DNA of 64,000 nucleotides, taken from assembly GCA_016708785.1 (NCBI GenBank), contig JADJFC010000002.1, positions 1 to 64,000 of the forward strand. Direction: 5' to 3'. A program made the position numbers and the translations under genes. Shown here piece by piece: positions 23,343 through 32,051 of the stretch. The DNA comes from Bacteroidota bacterium (GTDB lineage: Bacteria > Bacteroidota > Bacteroidia > AKYH767-A > 2013-40CM-41-45). The number at the start of each line of letters is the position of its first letter. Position 1 is the stretch's first letter. A model generated the notes under the pieces. The model saw nothing but the letters and a program-made list of their open reading frames with translations, was not told where the DNA came from and did no database searches.

Positions 23343-25694
23343 ATGAAAGACAATTATTTAGCAGAACTTAATGACGCCCAGCAGGCTGCAGTACTCCATA
23401 CTGACGGCCCGATCATGATCATTGCCGGTGCCGGTTCGGGAAAAACAAAGGTGCTGACTCATCGAATTGGTCATCTCCTGAAAAATGGTGTGGATGCATT
23501 CAACATTCTTGCACTGACTTTTACCAATAAGGCTTCGAAAGAAATGCGCGGCCGTATCGAAAAGATCACAGGAAGCGAAGCGAAGAATTTGTGGATGGGA
23601 ACTTTCCATGCTGTTTTTGCAAAGATCCTGAGAATTGAAGCTGAGAAAATTGGCTATCCTTCGAACTTTACAATTTATGATACTGATGATGCAAAAAGTT
23701 TGCTAAAGTCAATCATCAACGAACAAGGACTTGACGATAAACTTTACAAACCGGATATCGTTTTAAACAGAATTTCTACTGCAAAAAATAATCTCTACTC
23801 ATGGAGCGAATACCAAAAGAATGCCGAATTCGTCGGCGATGATTATTCTTCCGGTCGTCCGAAACTTGGGCAGCTTTATGAGCTGTATGTAAAACGTTGC
23901 TTCAAAGCATCAGGAATGGATTTCGATGATCTGCTTTTTAATATGTGGGTGCTTCTTTCCAAATATCCTGATGTGCTCCATAAATACCAGCACAAATTCA
24001 AATACATTCTTGTAGATGAGTTTCAGGATACAAATTTTGCACAGTATTCAATCGTAAAAAAACTGGCCGCTGCATTTGAAAATATTTGTGTCGTAGGTGA
24101 TGATGCTCAATCGATCTATGCATTCCGTGGAGCGAACATTCAGAATATCCTTTCGCTTCAACGTGATTATCCGGATCTGAAAGTATTTAAACTTGAGCAG
24201 AATTATCGTTCAACAAAAGTGATCGTGAATGCTGCGAATAGTGTGATCGAAAAGAATAAGAATCAACTTAAGAAAGAAGTATGGACAGCGAACGATGAAG
24301 GCGATAAGATCAAGTTGATGCGTGCGCTCAGTGACAATGAAGAAGGTGTCATGGTCGCTAATTCGATCTTTGAAACGAAAATGCATAACCAATGGAACAA
24401 CAAAGATTTTGCAATTCTTTATCGTACCAATGCTCAATCCCGTTCAATGGAGGAAGCCTTACGCAAAATGGGAATTCCCTATCGTATCTACGGCGGACTT
24501 TCATTCTACAAGAGGAAAGAAATTAAAGATATGCTTGCATACTTCAGATTGGTGATCAATCACAATGATGAAGAAGCATTGAAGCGAATAATAAATGTAC
24601 CTGCCAGAGGAATAGGTAAAACAACGATTGAAAAATTGATTGTTACCGCTTCTGAAAAAGATAAAAGTATCTGGGATCTGGTCATTGATCCATTTCAAAA
24701 TCCATGTGCTTTCAATTCAGGGACCCATGGAAAGATCAATGATTTTGTGACCATGATCCGAAGTTTTGAAGTGAAACTTAAAGTTGATAATGCCTTTGAT
24801 CTTGCGAATACAATTGCAACTTCATCAGGTTTACTTCGTGAATTGTATCAGGACAAAACTCCGGAAGGATTAAGTCGATATGAAAACATCCAAGAATTAC
24901 TGAATGGTATAAAAGAATTCGTCGATACAGGAAGAAGCATTACGCCTGATGGCGATGAAGATGTAAATCAGGATCCTGATTCTGCAATCAGAACACTTGA
25001 CAGATACATGCAGGATATTGCATTGCTTACAGATGCAGATGATGATGAAGAAGGAAACGACGATAAAGTTTCATTGATGACAATACATGCCGCGAAAGGA
25101 CTTGAGTTTCCTGCTGTACATGTGGTCGGATTGGAAGAGAATTTATTTCCGTCGCAGATGTCTATGAATTCCCGAGAAGATCTGGAAGAAGAGCGTCGAT
25201 TGTTCTATGTTGCTATTACTCGTGCCGAGAAAAAGCTTACGATCAGTTTTGCAAATTCAAGATATAAGTGGGGTAATCTCATTTCCTGTGAACCATCTCG
25301 TTTCATTGAAGAGATTGATCCAAAGTTTATCGAAGAAACTACAGTTCGTAGTTCAAGAAATAATATTGCCTTTGAAGAAATGCCTTTTGACCGCTGGGAG
25401 CGCACACCTTCGTCCGGAAGTGCAAAACCTACAATGGCAGACATTCAACAAAAGTTAAACAATGGCAGTTTGAAAAAGCTGTCTACTTCAACTCCGGTAA
25501 ATGCACCTGTATTTGAAGGCGATGATACGGCAAATTTGTCTGCCGGCATGGAAGTCGAGCATGCCAAGTTCGGACTGGGAAAAGTCATGTTAATTGAAGG
25601 CAATCCGGGAGACCTTAAAGCCACAGTATTCTTCCCAGGCTTTGGAAATAAGCAACTTCTGCTGAAATTCGCTAAATTGAAGATAGTTGTCTAA
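23343..25694 (+). CDS. pcrA: UvrD/PcrA-type superfamily 1 DNA helicase
   Basis: The 783-residue protein shows every SF1A helicase motif in order: Q motif LNDAQQAAV, Walker A IAGAGSGKTKVLTHRI, Ia ALTFTNKASKEM, Walker B ILVDEFQDTNFAQY, III VVGDDAQSIYAFRGA, IV LEQNYRS, V MTIHAAKGLEFP and VI ERRLFYVAITRAEKKL. A C-terminal segment (GMEVEHAKFGLGKVMLIEG) matches the small Tudor-like domain of PcrA. It is a 3'-5' ATP-dependent helicase in nucleotide excision and mismatch repair and transcription-conflict resolution. Whether to call it UvrD or PcrA is a matter of naming. Confidence 0.95.
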   Translation: MKDNYLAELNDAQQAAVLHTDGPIMIIAGAGSGKTKVLTHRIGHLLKNGVDAFNILALTFTNKASKEMRGRIEKITGSEAKNLWMGTFHAVFAKILRIEAEKIGYPSNFTIYDTDDAKSLLKSIINEQGLDDKLYKPDIVLNRISTAKNNLYSWSEYQKNAEFVGDDYSSGRPKLGQLYELYVKRCFKASGMDFDDLLFNMWVLLSKYPDVLHKYQHKFKYILVDEFQDTNFAQYSIVKKLAAAFENICVVGDDAQSIYAFRGANIQNILSLQRDYPDLKVFKLEQNYRSTKVIVNAANSVIEKNKNQLKKEVWTANDEGDKIKLMRALSDNEEGVMVANSIFETKMHNQWNNKDFAILYRTNAQSRSMEEALRKMGIPYRIYGGLSFYKRKEIKDMLAYFRLVINHNDEEALKRIINVPARGIGKTTIEKLIVTASEKDKSIWDLVIDPFQNPCAFNSGTHGKINDFVTMIRSFEVKLKVDNAFDLANTIATSSGLLRELYQDKTPEGLSRYENIQELLNGIKEFVDTGRSITPDGDEDVNQDPDSAIRTLDRYMQDIALLTDADDDEEGNDDKVSLMTIHAAKGLEFPAVHVVGLEENLFPSQMSMNSREDLEEERRLFYVAITRAEKKLTISFANSRYKWGNLISCEPSRFIEEIDPKFIEETTVRSSRNNIAFEEMPFDRWERTPSSGSAKPTMADIQQKLNNGSLKKLSTSTPVNAPVFEGDDTANLSAGMEVEHAKFGLGKVMLIEGNPGDLKATVFFPGFGNKQLLLKFAKLKIVV

Positions 25695-25709
25695 TATCAA
25701 TTCAATCTC

Positions 25710-25717
25710 TATATTTG
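25710..25717 (+). promoter_or_regulatory. Putative -7 box (TATATTTG) for the DUF4290 gene
   Basis: Exact TAnnTTTG match, 86 bp before the ATG at 25804, leaving a leader of roughly 80 nt. Confidence 0.45.
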
Positions 25718-25803
25718 CACCATAATCGGGTCCATAATTAATACCCGGCACTTACGGAACGTTAATTTGTTTTTTTATGTCCGTACTAATCCAAATAATT
25801 TAA

Positions 25804-26517
25804 ATGGCATTAAGAAGAAAGACATCAACCTCAGAGGTTGAGATTTTTACAGATATTCAACATCTTGAATATAACACTCAAAGAAATCAATTGAGAATTC
25901 CCGAATACGGCAGAAGTATCCAGAAAATGGTTGATGCTGCTATTCTAATCGAAGATCGTGAAAAGCGGAACAAAGTTGCTGTGACAATTGTCAATGCAAT
26001 GGCTATGCTCAATCCATCGGTCCGCGAAATAACTGATTACAAACAAAAGTTGTGGGATCACCTATTTATTATTTCCGAATTTAAACTCGAAGTAGATAGT
26101 CCATACCCGATTCCTGAAAAATCAGTCGTTCACGCAAAGCCACATCCTGTTGCTTATCCAACCAGTGATATTCATTACAAGTATTACGGAAAAATAATGG
26201 AGGATATGATTTGCAAGATCACTGATCTGGAAGACAGTCCGAAGAAAGAACAGATCATACAAAACCTTGCGAACTTTATGAAGATGTCATACTTGACATG
26301 GAATAAAGACACAGTTGATGATGCTACGATCTTCAAGCACATGGAAGAGCTAACAGAAGGAGCTGTGAAGCTTCATGAAACTGTTCGTTTAAATCATACG
26401 AATGAGATTCTTGCTTTAAGTAAGGAGAAGCAACGTGATAATCACGTGCCGAAACCGAAGTCTCGTCAGCAGATGAATAAGAATAAGAATAACAATAATA
26501 ACAGAAGGAAAAAATAA
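25804..26517 (+). CDS. DUF4290 domain protein
   Basis: The 237-residue protein shows the DUF4290 pattern: LEYNTQRNQLRIPEYGRSIQKMVDAAILIEDREKRNKVA, LNPSVREITDYKQKLWDHLFIISEFKLEVDSPYP and an Asn/Lys-rich tail after residue 215. It is cytoplasmic and of unknown role, conserved across Bacteroidota and commonly placed just before murA. Here murA follows only after an inserted desaturase gene and a minus-strand T9SS gene (26529-29072). The Lys/Asn tail suggests nucleic-acid contact, but that is a guess. Confidence 0.9.
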   Translation: MALRRKTSTSEVEIFTDIQHLEYNTQRNQLRIPEYGRSIQKMVDAAILIEDREKRNKVAVTIVNAMAMLNPSVREITDYKQKLWDHLFIISEFKLEVDSPYPIPEKSVVHAKPHPVAYPTSDIHYKYYGKIMEDMICKITDLEDSPKKEQIIQNLANFMKMSYLTWNKDTVDDATIFKHMEELTEGAVKLHETVRLNHTNEILALSKEKQRDNHVPKPKSRQQMNKNKNNNNNRRKK

Positions 26518-26528
26518 CAAGTTAATAA

Positions 26529-27520
26529 ATGTCAACATCAAAGTTTCGTTACTCTCCCGAACCGGAACCACATAAGGCCCGTACTAAACAGATCTTAAGT
26601 CAGTATCCACAAGTCAGAAATCTTATCGGAAAAAATCCGCTTACAATATTCCCTCTAGTAGGAATAGTACTTTCAATGATAGTAGTGTCCTACCTGTTAA
26701 AAGACAGTTCGTGGTGGCTTGTATTTCTTGTAGCATATACTTATGGAGCTTTTGCCAATCATGCATTATTTGTAATGATCCATGAATGCTCACACAATTT
26801 ATTGTTCAAAGGAAAAATTCCAAATTACCTTGCATCGATGACGGCGAATTTACCGCATGTATTGCCAAGTGCAATTTCATTTACAAGATATCACCGAATG
26901 CATCATGTGCATCAGGGTAATCATGACCTTGATGCTGACTTACCGGATTTCTGGGAAGCACGTATACTTGGGAATAACTTTTCAGTAAAGCACTTTGGTT
27001 ATTATTGTTTCCATTCGTTCAATTAAAAAGAACCTTCAGATTGAAATACATCAAACCAATCGATAGCTGGGTTATTGTCAACTGGATCATTCAGTTTGCT
27101 TTTGACTTTGCGATCATTTACTTCTTTGGTTGGAAGGCAATGGCATTTATGGCACTGAGTTTTTTCTTCTCTGTTGGATTGCATCCACTGGGAGCACGTT
27201 GGATTCAGGAACATTATCTTGTACTTGATGAAAAGCAGGAAACGTATAGCTATTATGGTTTCTTTAATAATGTTGCTTTCAATGTTGGATTTCACAATGA
27301 ACATCATGATTTTCCTTCTATTCCTTGGAATAAATTACCGGAGTTGAAAAAGCAGGCACCTGCCTTCTACGATACTCTGAAATCCCATCAATCCTGGACC
27401 CGCCTTTTCTTCCGGTTTTTGTTTGACAACAAGATCACCTTACACAGTCGGATCCTGCGTGATGAAAACTCAAAAGAGAAATCCATCAAGATCGAAGATC
27501 AACCGATAAAGTATTACTAA
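26529..27520 (+). CDS. Fatty acid / sphingolipid delta-4-type desaturase, frameshifted
   Basis: Two frames encode one protein: 26529 to about 26996, then the -1 frame to 27520. Adding one T in TTTGG at 26994-26998 gives an intact protein of about 330 residues (junction FSVKHF-WLLLFPFVQL). The three His boxes of membrane di-iron desaturases are present: HECSHN, HRMHH and HNEHHDFP. The context around them (NHALFVMIHECSHN, ISFTRYHRMHHVHQGNHDLDADLPDFWEA, TYSYYGFFNNVAFNVGFHNEHHDFPSIPW) is closest to the DEGS dihydroceramide desaturase group. Bacteroidota make sphingolipids, so a ceramide or fatty-acid substrate is plausible; specificity is inferred. It starts 11 bp after DUF4290. Confidence 0.85.
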
Positions 27521-27611
27521 AATATTGTGCTATTTGTGTTCCGGTTTCTAAGAGGGGGAGCCAAGAAGGTCCGGAAACACAAGATAACACGCACTTTGAT
27601 TCTTACGGGAA

Positions 27612-29072
27612 TCATCTATGTAGAACAGGAATCCTCCTGCTGAATTGTTTTCCATCGGCAGATAATACAGATAGAATATAAATGCCATTGCTTAAATCTG
27701 AAATATCAAGGATTTGATCAATGGCATTTTTCTTTTCAGATTTTATTGACCTTCCTTGCACATCAAATAGTTCGTAGTTGAAGAGTTGATTTGTGTTTAA
27801 TTTCAAATTGATCTTCTGCCCATCCGGATTTGTGACCAATTCATTTTCGTCGATTGAATTTCCTGTTCTGAATAGTCCGTTGTTCTTGAGCATTGAATAA
27901 GTGTACCACATAGAACCGGAGCACATATTCGCCGTTGGATTTGAAGTCGAGTATTGATTTTCCGGATATTCATAACAGGAGCAACCGGCACACATATATG
28001 CGGGATCATTCAATTTATCTAAAAATAGTTGCTCAACAGAATACATATTGCCTGAAGCCATTGGAATTATACCTGATAAATATCTGCCGAGATGTTCAAG
28101 TGGAGTTGTAGCAGAGTTACAGTAGTAAAACGAATTGCTTTGCGCACTGAATCCAGTGTAGAATCTGGTTCCGTTTTTTGAAAATTGATCTGACAATAAG
28201 TGAAGTAACCTGCAATTTATATCGTATGCACCTGAAGCATTATACGGACTTGTATAAAAGGGAATCATCATTTTGTCTATTAATGGATCAGCCTGTTCTA
28301 TTTGATCGGTAGCTGTCCAACCTGCAAGTCGGAAATAATCGGATGGCTCAAATTCAGCTTCGACTGTAAAATTTCTGCAATTACATTTTAGCATTTGAAG
28401 AAATTGCAAAACAGATTTATAGCTTTCGAATTTTGCTTTCGCTGAAACCAGATTTCCTGAACTTATGTCTTTCCAGTATTGATCTTCCAGGTAAAAAACA
28501 TCAATCAAGGAGTTGCAATTTCCGGGTTGTTGCATTGAACTAATGAACTTTACTCCGCGCAAAAAGAATTTTATTGTTTCGGATCGTTGGAGGTCTTCAT
28601 TATTTCTCACATCATTTATCAATGAATCAAGTTGAATACGTGAATACGGAGATGCCGAAGAAAAACAGGATGACGAGAAAAAGTCTGCAACTTTCAGATT
28701 TTTACTTCTTGAATTATAAGAAGTTTTTTGTCCAATGATTCCTATTTGCAATTGAGGAAATTCTTTTTTCAATTTCGTCAAGAATATTTTAAATGCAGGC
28801 TCCATTGTGGGATTGCCGATTACTTTGGAATGATCGAGATCGTAAAGCGCAATGTAACTGATGAAGTTTTCCCTGATATAGGTTTTTAAAACATCAAGTG
28901 AATACGAGTTTCCGTTTTTGATATCACGGATAATGTCATCAGTGCAGTCAACAAACATTCCTCTGGTATAAGGGAAGTTGTTCGTTGGCGGAGCCTGATG
29001 TTGCAATGCTGTTTGTGCAAAATTGCTTGAAGCAATGATGAGGAGAATGAGTGTGGTGTATATTGATTTCAT
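27612..29072 (-). CDS. Secreted protein with T9SS sorting domain, function unknown
   Basis: The start is placed at the ATG at 29072, which opens a signal peptide (KSIYTTLILLIIASSNFAQ). About 486 residues follow. The body contains several Cys pairs (CNCRNF, CAGCSCYEY, ANMCSGSMW) and a segment that reads like a TIM-barrel glycoside-hydrolase-type fold (ISYIALYDLDHSKV, FPQLQIGIIGQK), but no family could be named. The last 70 residues are a T9SS type A sorting domain (NYELFDVQGRSIKSEKK, ISDLSNGIYILSV, basic end RRIPVLHR). It is therefore likely exported across the outer membrane. It lies on the opposite strand between desaturase and murA. Confidence 0.82.
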   Translation of the reverse strand: MKSIYTTLILLIIASSNFAQTALQHQAPPTNNFPYTRGMFVDCTDDIIRDIKNGNSYSLDVLKTYIRENFISYIALYDLDHSKVIGNPTMEPAFKIFLTKLKKEFPQLQIGIIGQKTSYNSRSKNLKVADFFSSSCFSSASPYSRIQLDSLINDVRNNEDLQRSETIKFFLRGVKFISSMQQPGNCNSLIDVFYLEDQYWKDISSGNLVSAKAKFESYKSVLQFLQMLKCNCRNFTVEAEFEPSDYFRLAGWTATDQIEQADPLIDKMMIPFYTSPYNASGAYDINCRLLHLLSDQFSKNGTRFYTGFSAQSNSFYYCNSATTPLEHLGRYLSGIIPMASGNMYSVEQLFLDKLNDPAYMCAGCSCYEYPENQYSTSNPTANMCSGSMWYTYSMLKNNGLFRTGNSIDENELVTNPDGQKINLKLNTNQLFNYELFDVQGRSIKSEKKNAIDQILDISDLSNGIYILSVLSADGKQFSRRIPVLHR

Positions 29073-29266
29073 TTTGTTTTTTTTGTCCAACAAAGATGAA
29101 GTGCAAAAATCATTTCTGCATCCAGCAAAAGATGGAGGTTTTATTACCCTGCATATATTAAACTCATCAGACTAAATCTGTTCAAAACTTTAATGGTGCC
29201 ATAGGTAAACTTTGCGATAAGTATTTTTTCTTCGTATGTCGTTTAAAGTCGACTAAAAAGAAGTTT

Positions 29267-30583
29267 ATGGCTAATAGTTTTGAAGTAACAGGCGGGCTCG
29301 AGCTTTCCGGTGAGTTAGTTCCACAGGGAGCTAAAAATGAGGCTCTGCAGATCTTATGTGCAGTATTGCTGACTCCGGAAAAAATGGTGATCAGAAATAT
29401 TCCTGATATCCGTGATGTAAATAAATTGATCGAATTACTCCAACATTTGGGTGTTACCGTTGAACAGACTGGTGTTCTCAAAGGCGAATTCACTTTCCAC
29501 GCGAAAAATATCAATATCGATTATCTGGATACTGCAGATTTCAAAAAGCAGGCTTCAGAACTACGCGGGTCTATCATGATCGTTGGTCCTTTGTTAGCTC
29601 GCTACGGAAAAGCACGCATCCCTAAACCGGGTGGTGATAAGATTGGTCGCCGTCGTCTGGATACACACTTTGTGGGTTTTCAAACTTTGGGTGCGCAGTT
29701 CGAATACAATGAGCAGGATGGATTTTATAATGTGACTGCAAAAAAGTTGAAAGGCGCATACATGTTGCTTGATGAGGCTTCCGTAACAGGAACTGCCAAC
29801 ATTGTTATGGCAGCCGTTCTTGCTGAAGGCACAACTACAATTTACAATGCGGCATGTGAGCCTTACTTGCAACAGCTTTGTAACATGCTGAATAGAATGG
29901 GAGCGAAGATCTCAGGAATCGGTTCAAATCTCTTAGTGATCGAAGGTGTAAGCTCATTAAAAGGTACAGAACACAAGATGCTTCCCGATATGATCGAGAT
30001 CGGCTCTTTCATTGGACTAGCTGCCATGACGAAATCGGAGATCACGATCAAGGAAGTTGGATATCCGCATTTGGGAATCATCCCTGAAATGTTTCGTCGG
30101 TTGGGAATTCAAATGGAGTTGCGGGGCGATGATCTCTTTATTCCTCGCCAGGAGAATTACGAAATCGAATCGTTCATTGATGGATCGATACTTACTGTCG
30201 CTGATGCGATCTGGCCCGGATTTACTCCCGATCTTTTAAGTGTTGTATTAGTAACTGCTACACAAGCAAATGGTACTGTTCTCATTCATCAGAAAATGTT
30301 TGAAAGCCGTTTGTTCTTCGTCGATAAATTAATTGACATGGGTGCGCAGATCATCTTGTGTGATCCGCATCGCGCAACTGTGATCGGATTGAATCGCAAA
30401 GTTCCACTTAAAGCAATTCAAATGACCTCGCCGGATATCCGCGCAGGAGTTGCCCTTCTGATCGCAGCATTATCGGCAAAAGGTAAGAGTGTAATCCATA
30501 ACATCGAACAAATTGACAGAGGATATCAACGAATCGATGAACGATTGAATGCAATTGGAGCCCAAATTGTACGTGTAAAGTGA
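29267..30583 (+). CDS. murA: UDP-N-acetylglucosamine 1-carboxyvinyltransferase
   Basis: The 438-residue protein is full-length MurA, which adds enolpyruvate to UDP-GlcNAc, the first committed step of peptidoglycan synthesis. Motifs: GAKNEALQILCAVLLT (Lys-Asn pair), ELRGSIMIVGPLLARYGKARIPKPGG, and TDLLSVVL-like FTPDLLSVVLVTATQANG. The catalytic-loop residue that is Cys115 in E. coli is Asp124 here (PGGDKIGRRRLD). The Cys-to-Asp form is active and insensitive to fosfomycin, as known from Mycobacterium and others. In Bacteroidota murA commonly follows DUF4290. A hairpin (30591-30627) follows the stop. Confidence 0.97.
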   Translation: MANSFEVTGGLELSGELVPQGAKNEALQILCAVLLTPEKMVIRNIPDIRDVNKLIELLQHLGVTVEQTGVLKGEFTFHAKNINIDYLDTADFKKQASELRGSIMIVGPLLARYGKARIPKPGGDKIGRRRLDTHFVGFQTLGAQFEYNEQDGFYNVTAKKLKGAYMLLDEASVTGTANIVMAAVLAEGTTTIYNAACEPYLQQLCNMLNRMGAKISGIGSNLLVIEGVSSLKGTEHKMLPDMIEIGSFIGLAAMTKSEITIKEVGYPHLGIIPEMFRRLGIQMELRGDDLFIPRQENYEIESFIDGSILTVADAIWPGFTPDLLSVVLVTATQANGTVLIHQKMFESRLFFVDKLIDMGAQIILCDPHRATVIGLNRKVPLKAIQMTSPDIRAGVALLIAALSAKGKSVIHNIEQIDRGYQRIDERLNAIGAQIVRVK

Positions 30584-30636
30584 GTTTTTTTGGCTAAAAT
30601 CTTCCGGAATGCCGAATTTTTTAGCCATTTAAGAGT

Positions 30637-30644
30637 TATATTTG
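30637..30644 (+). promoter_or_regulatory. Putative -7 box (TATATTTG) for the thioredoxin-like gene
   Basis: Exact TAnnTTTG match 50 bp before the ATG at 30695, directly downstream of the murA hairpin. Confidence 0.5.
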
Positions 30645-30694
30645 TACCCTAATGGCAGGGTAATTGCACCTCCCGAACCGCAAAAAAAATAACA

Positions 30695-31207
30695 ATGAAA
30701 AAAATAATCTTCGCATTAGCTGTTTTAGTTTCAACTTCAACGGTAAGCTATTCTCAAACAGTCGGAACAGGAGTGGGAAATAAAGCCCCTGAACTGAATT
30801 TCGAATCTCCTGAAGGGAAAAAAATAGCACTTTCCAGTCTTAAAGGAAAAGTCGTTTTGATCGACTTCTGGGCTTCATGGTGCGGTCCTTGTCGTCGTGA
30901 AAATCCAAATGTTGTTCAGGCCTACACGAAATTCAAAAATTCAAATTTTAAATCCGGAAAAGGATTTACGGTTTATAATGTGTCGCTTGATAAAGATAAA
31001 GCAGCATGGATGGGCGCTATCAAACAGGATAAATTAGAATGGCCAAACCACGTAAGTGACCTAAAATGGTGGTACTCTGATGCAGCGAAATTGTACAATG
31101 TTCAGTCTATTCCTGCAAACTGGTTGATCGATGGAAATGGAATTATCATCGGGAAAGATCTTCGAGGAGCTGCACTGGAACAGGCAATTCAAGGGCAAGT
31201 CAAATAA
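30695..31207 (+). CDS. TlpA-like exported thiol-disulfide oxidoreductase
   Basis: The 170-residue protein has a signal peptide (KKIIFALAVLVSTSTVSYSQ) and a TlpA/ResA-type thioredoxin domain. The active site is WASWCGPCRREN (Cys63, Cys66), and the cis-Pro loop is SIPANWLID. The family insert between strands (KGFTVYNVSLDKDKAAWMGAIKQDKLEWPNHVSD) is present. It acts in the periplasm, probably as a reductant for cytochrome c maturation or surface proteins; the partner is unknown. An intrinsic terminator follows. Confidence 0.9.
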   Translation: MKKIIFALAVLVSTSTVSYSQTVGTGVGNKAPELNFESPEGKKIALSSLKGKVVLIDFWASWCGPCRRENPNVVQAYTKFKNSNFKSGKGFTVYNVSLDKDKAAWMGAIKQDKLEWPNHVSDLKWWYSDAAKLYNVQSIPANWLIDGNGIIIGKDLRGAALEQAIQGQVK

Positions 31208-31231
31208 TAATCGATTTAAAATAATTGAAAG

Positions 31232-31261
31232 GCAGAAGGTTTTTACTTCTGCTTTTTTTTT
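31232..31261 (+). terminator. Intrinsic terminator of the thioredoxin-like gene
   Basis: GCAGAAG / CTTCTGC (31232-31238 with 31246-31252), 7-nt loop, then nine T. Confidence 0.85.
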
Positions 31262-31278
31262 GGACTGCACTTGTTGAA

Positions 31279-31341
31279 GGGTTTTTGGTTTAAAGGGTTT
31301 AGATGGTTTAATGAGTTTAAAGGGTTTAAGGTGTTTTTCGG
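31279..31341 (+). repeat. Nonamer tandem array (GTTTAAAGG-type)
   Basis: From 31288, six 9-nt units: GTTTAAAGG, GTTTAGATG, GTTTAATGA, GTTTAAAGG, GTTTAAGGT, GTTTTTCGG. It lies just after the terminator. The same unit, same sense relative to the upstream gene, occurs after clpP (63294-63356). Confidence 0.7.
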
Positions 31342-31363
31342 CAATTTCACCAATAGAAAACCC

Positions 31364-31371
31364 TATATTCG
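31364..31371 (+). promoter_or_regulatory. Putative -7 box (TATATTCG) for grpE-dnaJ
   Basis: TAnnTTCG variant about 100 bp before the grpE ATG. No CIRCE element or obvious heat-shock operator was seen in the leader. Confidence 0.35.
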
Positions 31372-31469
31372 CACCTGCCAAATTGACTCCAAAATTGGTG
31401 TGGCAAAGTACTTGACTATAGACACTAAATCCCCAAAATTTGTCAATTTTTAACAATATCAGAAATAAA

Positions 31470-32033
31470 ATGAAATCGAAAGACCATACGCCTGACATGG
31501 AAAGTAGTACAGAGAACGAAAATTTGACGTCGGAAAATGCCCAAAACGAAGGCGCATTGCCGGATGCAAGTGTTGAAGAAGTGGATCCAATTGCCAAGCT
31601 GGAAGCGGAATTGACAGAATCGCGTGACAAATACCTCTACATGTATTCTGAATTTGAGAACTATAAACGTAGAGTTTCCCGCGAACGAATCGAGCAGTCA
31701 AAGCTAGCCGGTTCAGATGTTTTTTTAGCCGTACTTCCAATCCTTGATGATTTGGAGCGTGCAATTAAATCGAGTGAAAACACCAAAGACATTGAAGCAA
31801 TCAAAGAAGGGATGAAGTTGATCTTTTCAAAACTTAAATCAACTACTGAAAGCAAAGGGTTAAAACCAATGGATGCCACAGGAAAAGATTTTAATCCGGA
31901 TCTACATGATGCAATAACCAATGTTCCTGCTCCTACAGCTGATTTGAAAGGAAAAGTTATTGACGAAGTTGAAAAAGGATATTTTCTGAATGACAGAGTT
32001 CTTCGTCATGCGAAAGTGGTGGTAGGAAATTAA
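31470..32033 (+). CDS. grpE: Co-chaperone nucleotide exchange factor GrpE
   Basis: The ATG at 31470 is used; a TTG at 31440 in the same frame is less likely. The 187-residue protein has an acidic disordered N-terminus, then a long coiled coil (PIAKLEAELTESRDKYLYMYSEFENYKRRVSRERIEQ) and the beta-domain end (PNLHDAI-like FNPDLHDAITNVPAP, GKVIDEVEKGYFLNDRVLRHAKVVV). It releases ADP from DnaK. dnaJ follows after 18 bp, so the two form an operon; dnaK is not in this window. Confidence 0.95.
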   Translation: MKSKDHTPDMESSTENENLTSENAQNEGALPDASVEEVDPIAKLEAELTESRDKYLYMYSEFENYKRRVSRERIEQSKLAGSDVFLAVLPILDDLERAIKSSENTKDIEAIKEGMKLIFSKLKSTTESKGLKPMDATGKDFNPDLHDAITNVPAPTADLKGKVIDEVEKGYFLNDRVLRHAKVVVGN

Positions 32034-32051
32034 GATCAGGAAAAAGAAGTT

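Noticed and set aside
31061..31630. 189-codon minus-strand ORF over the thioredoxin/grpE junction
   Set aside because: It translates the nonamer repeat array (repeated KPSKPFKPK) and overlaps two clear genes on the other strand.
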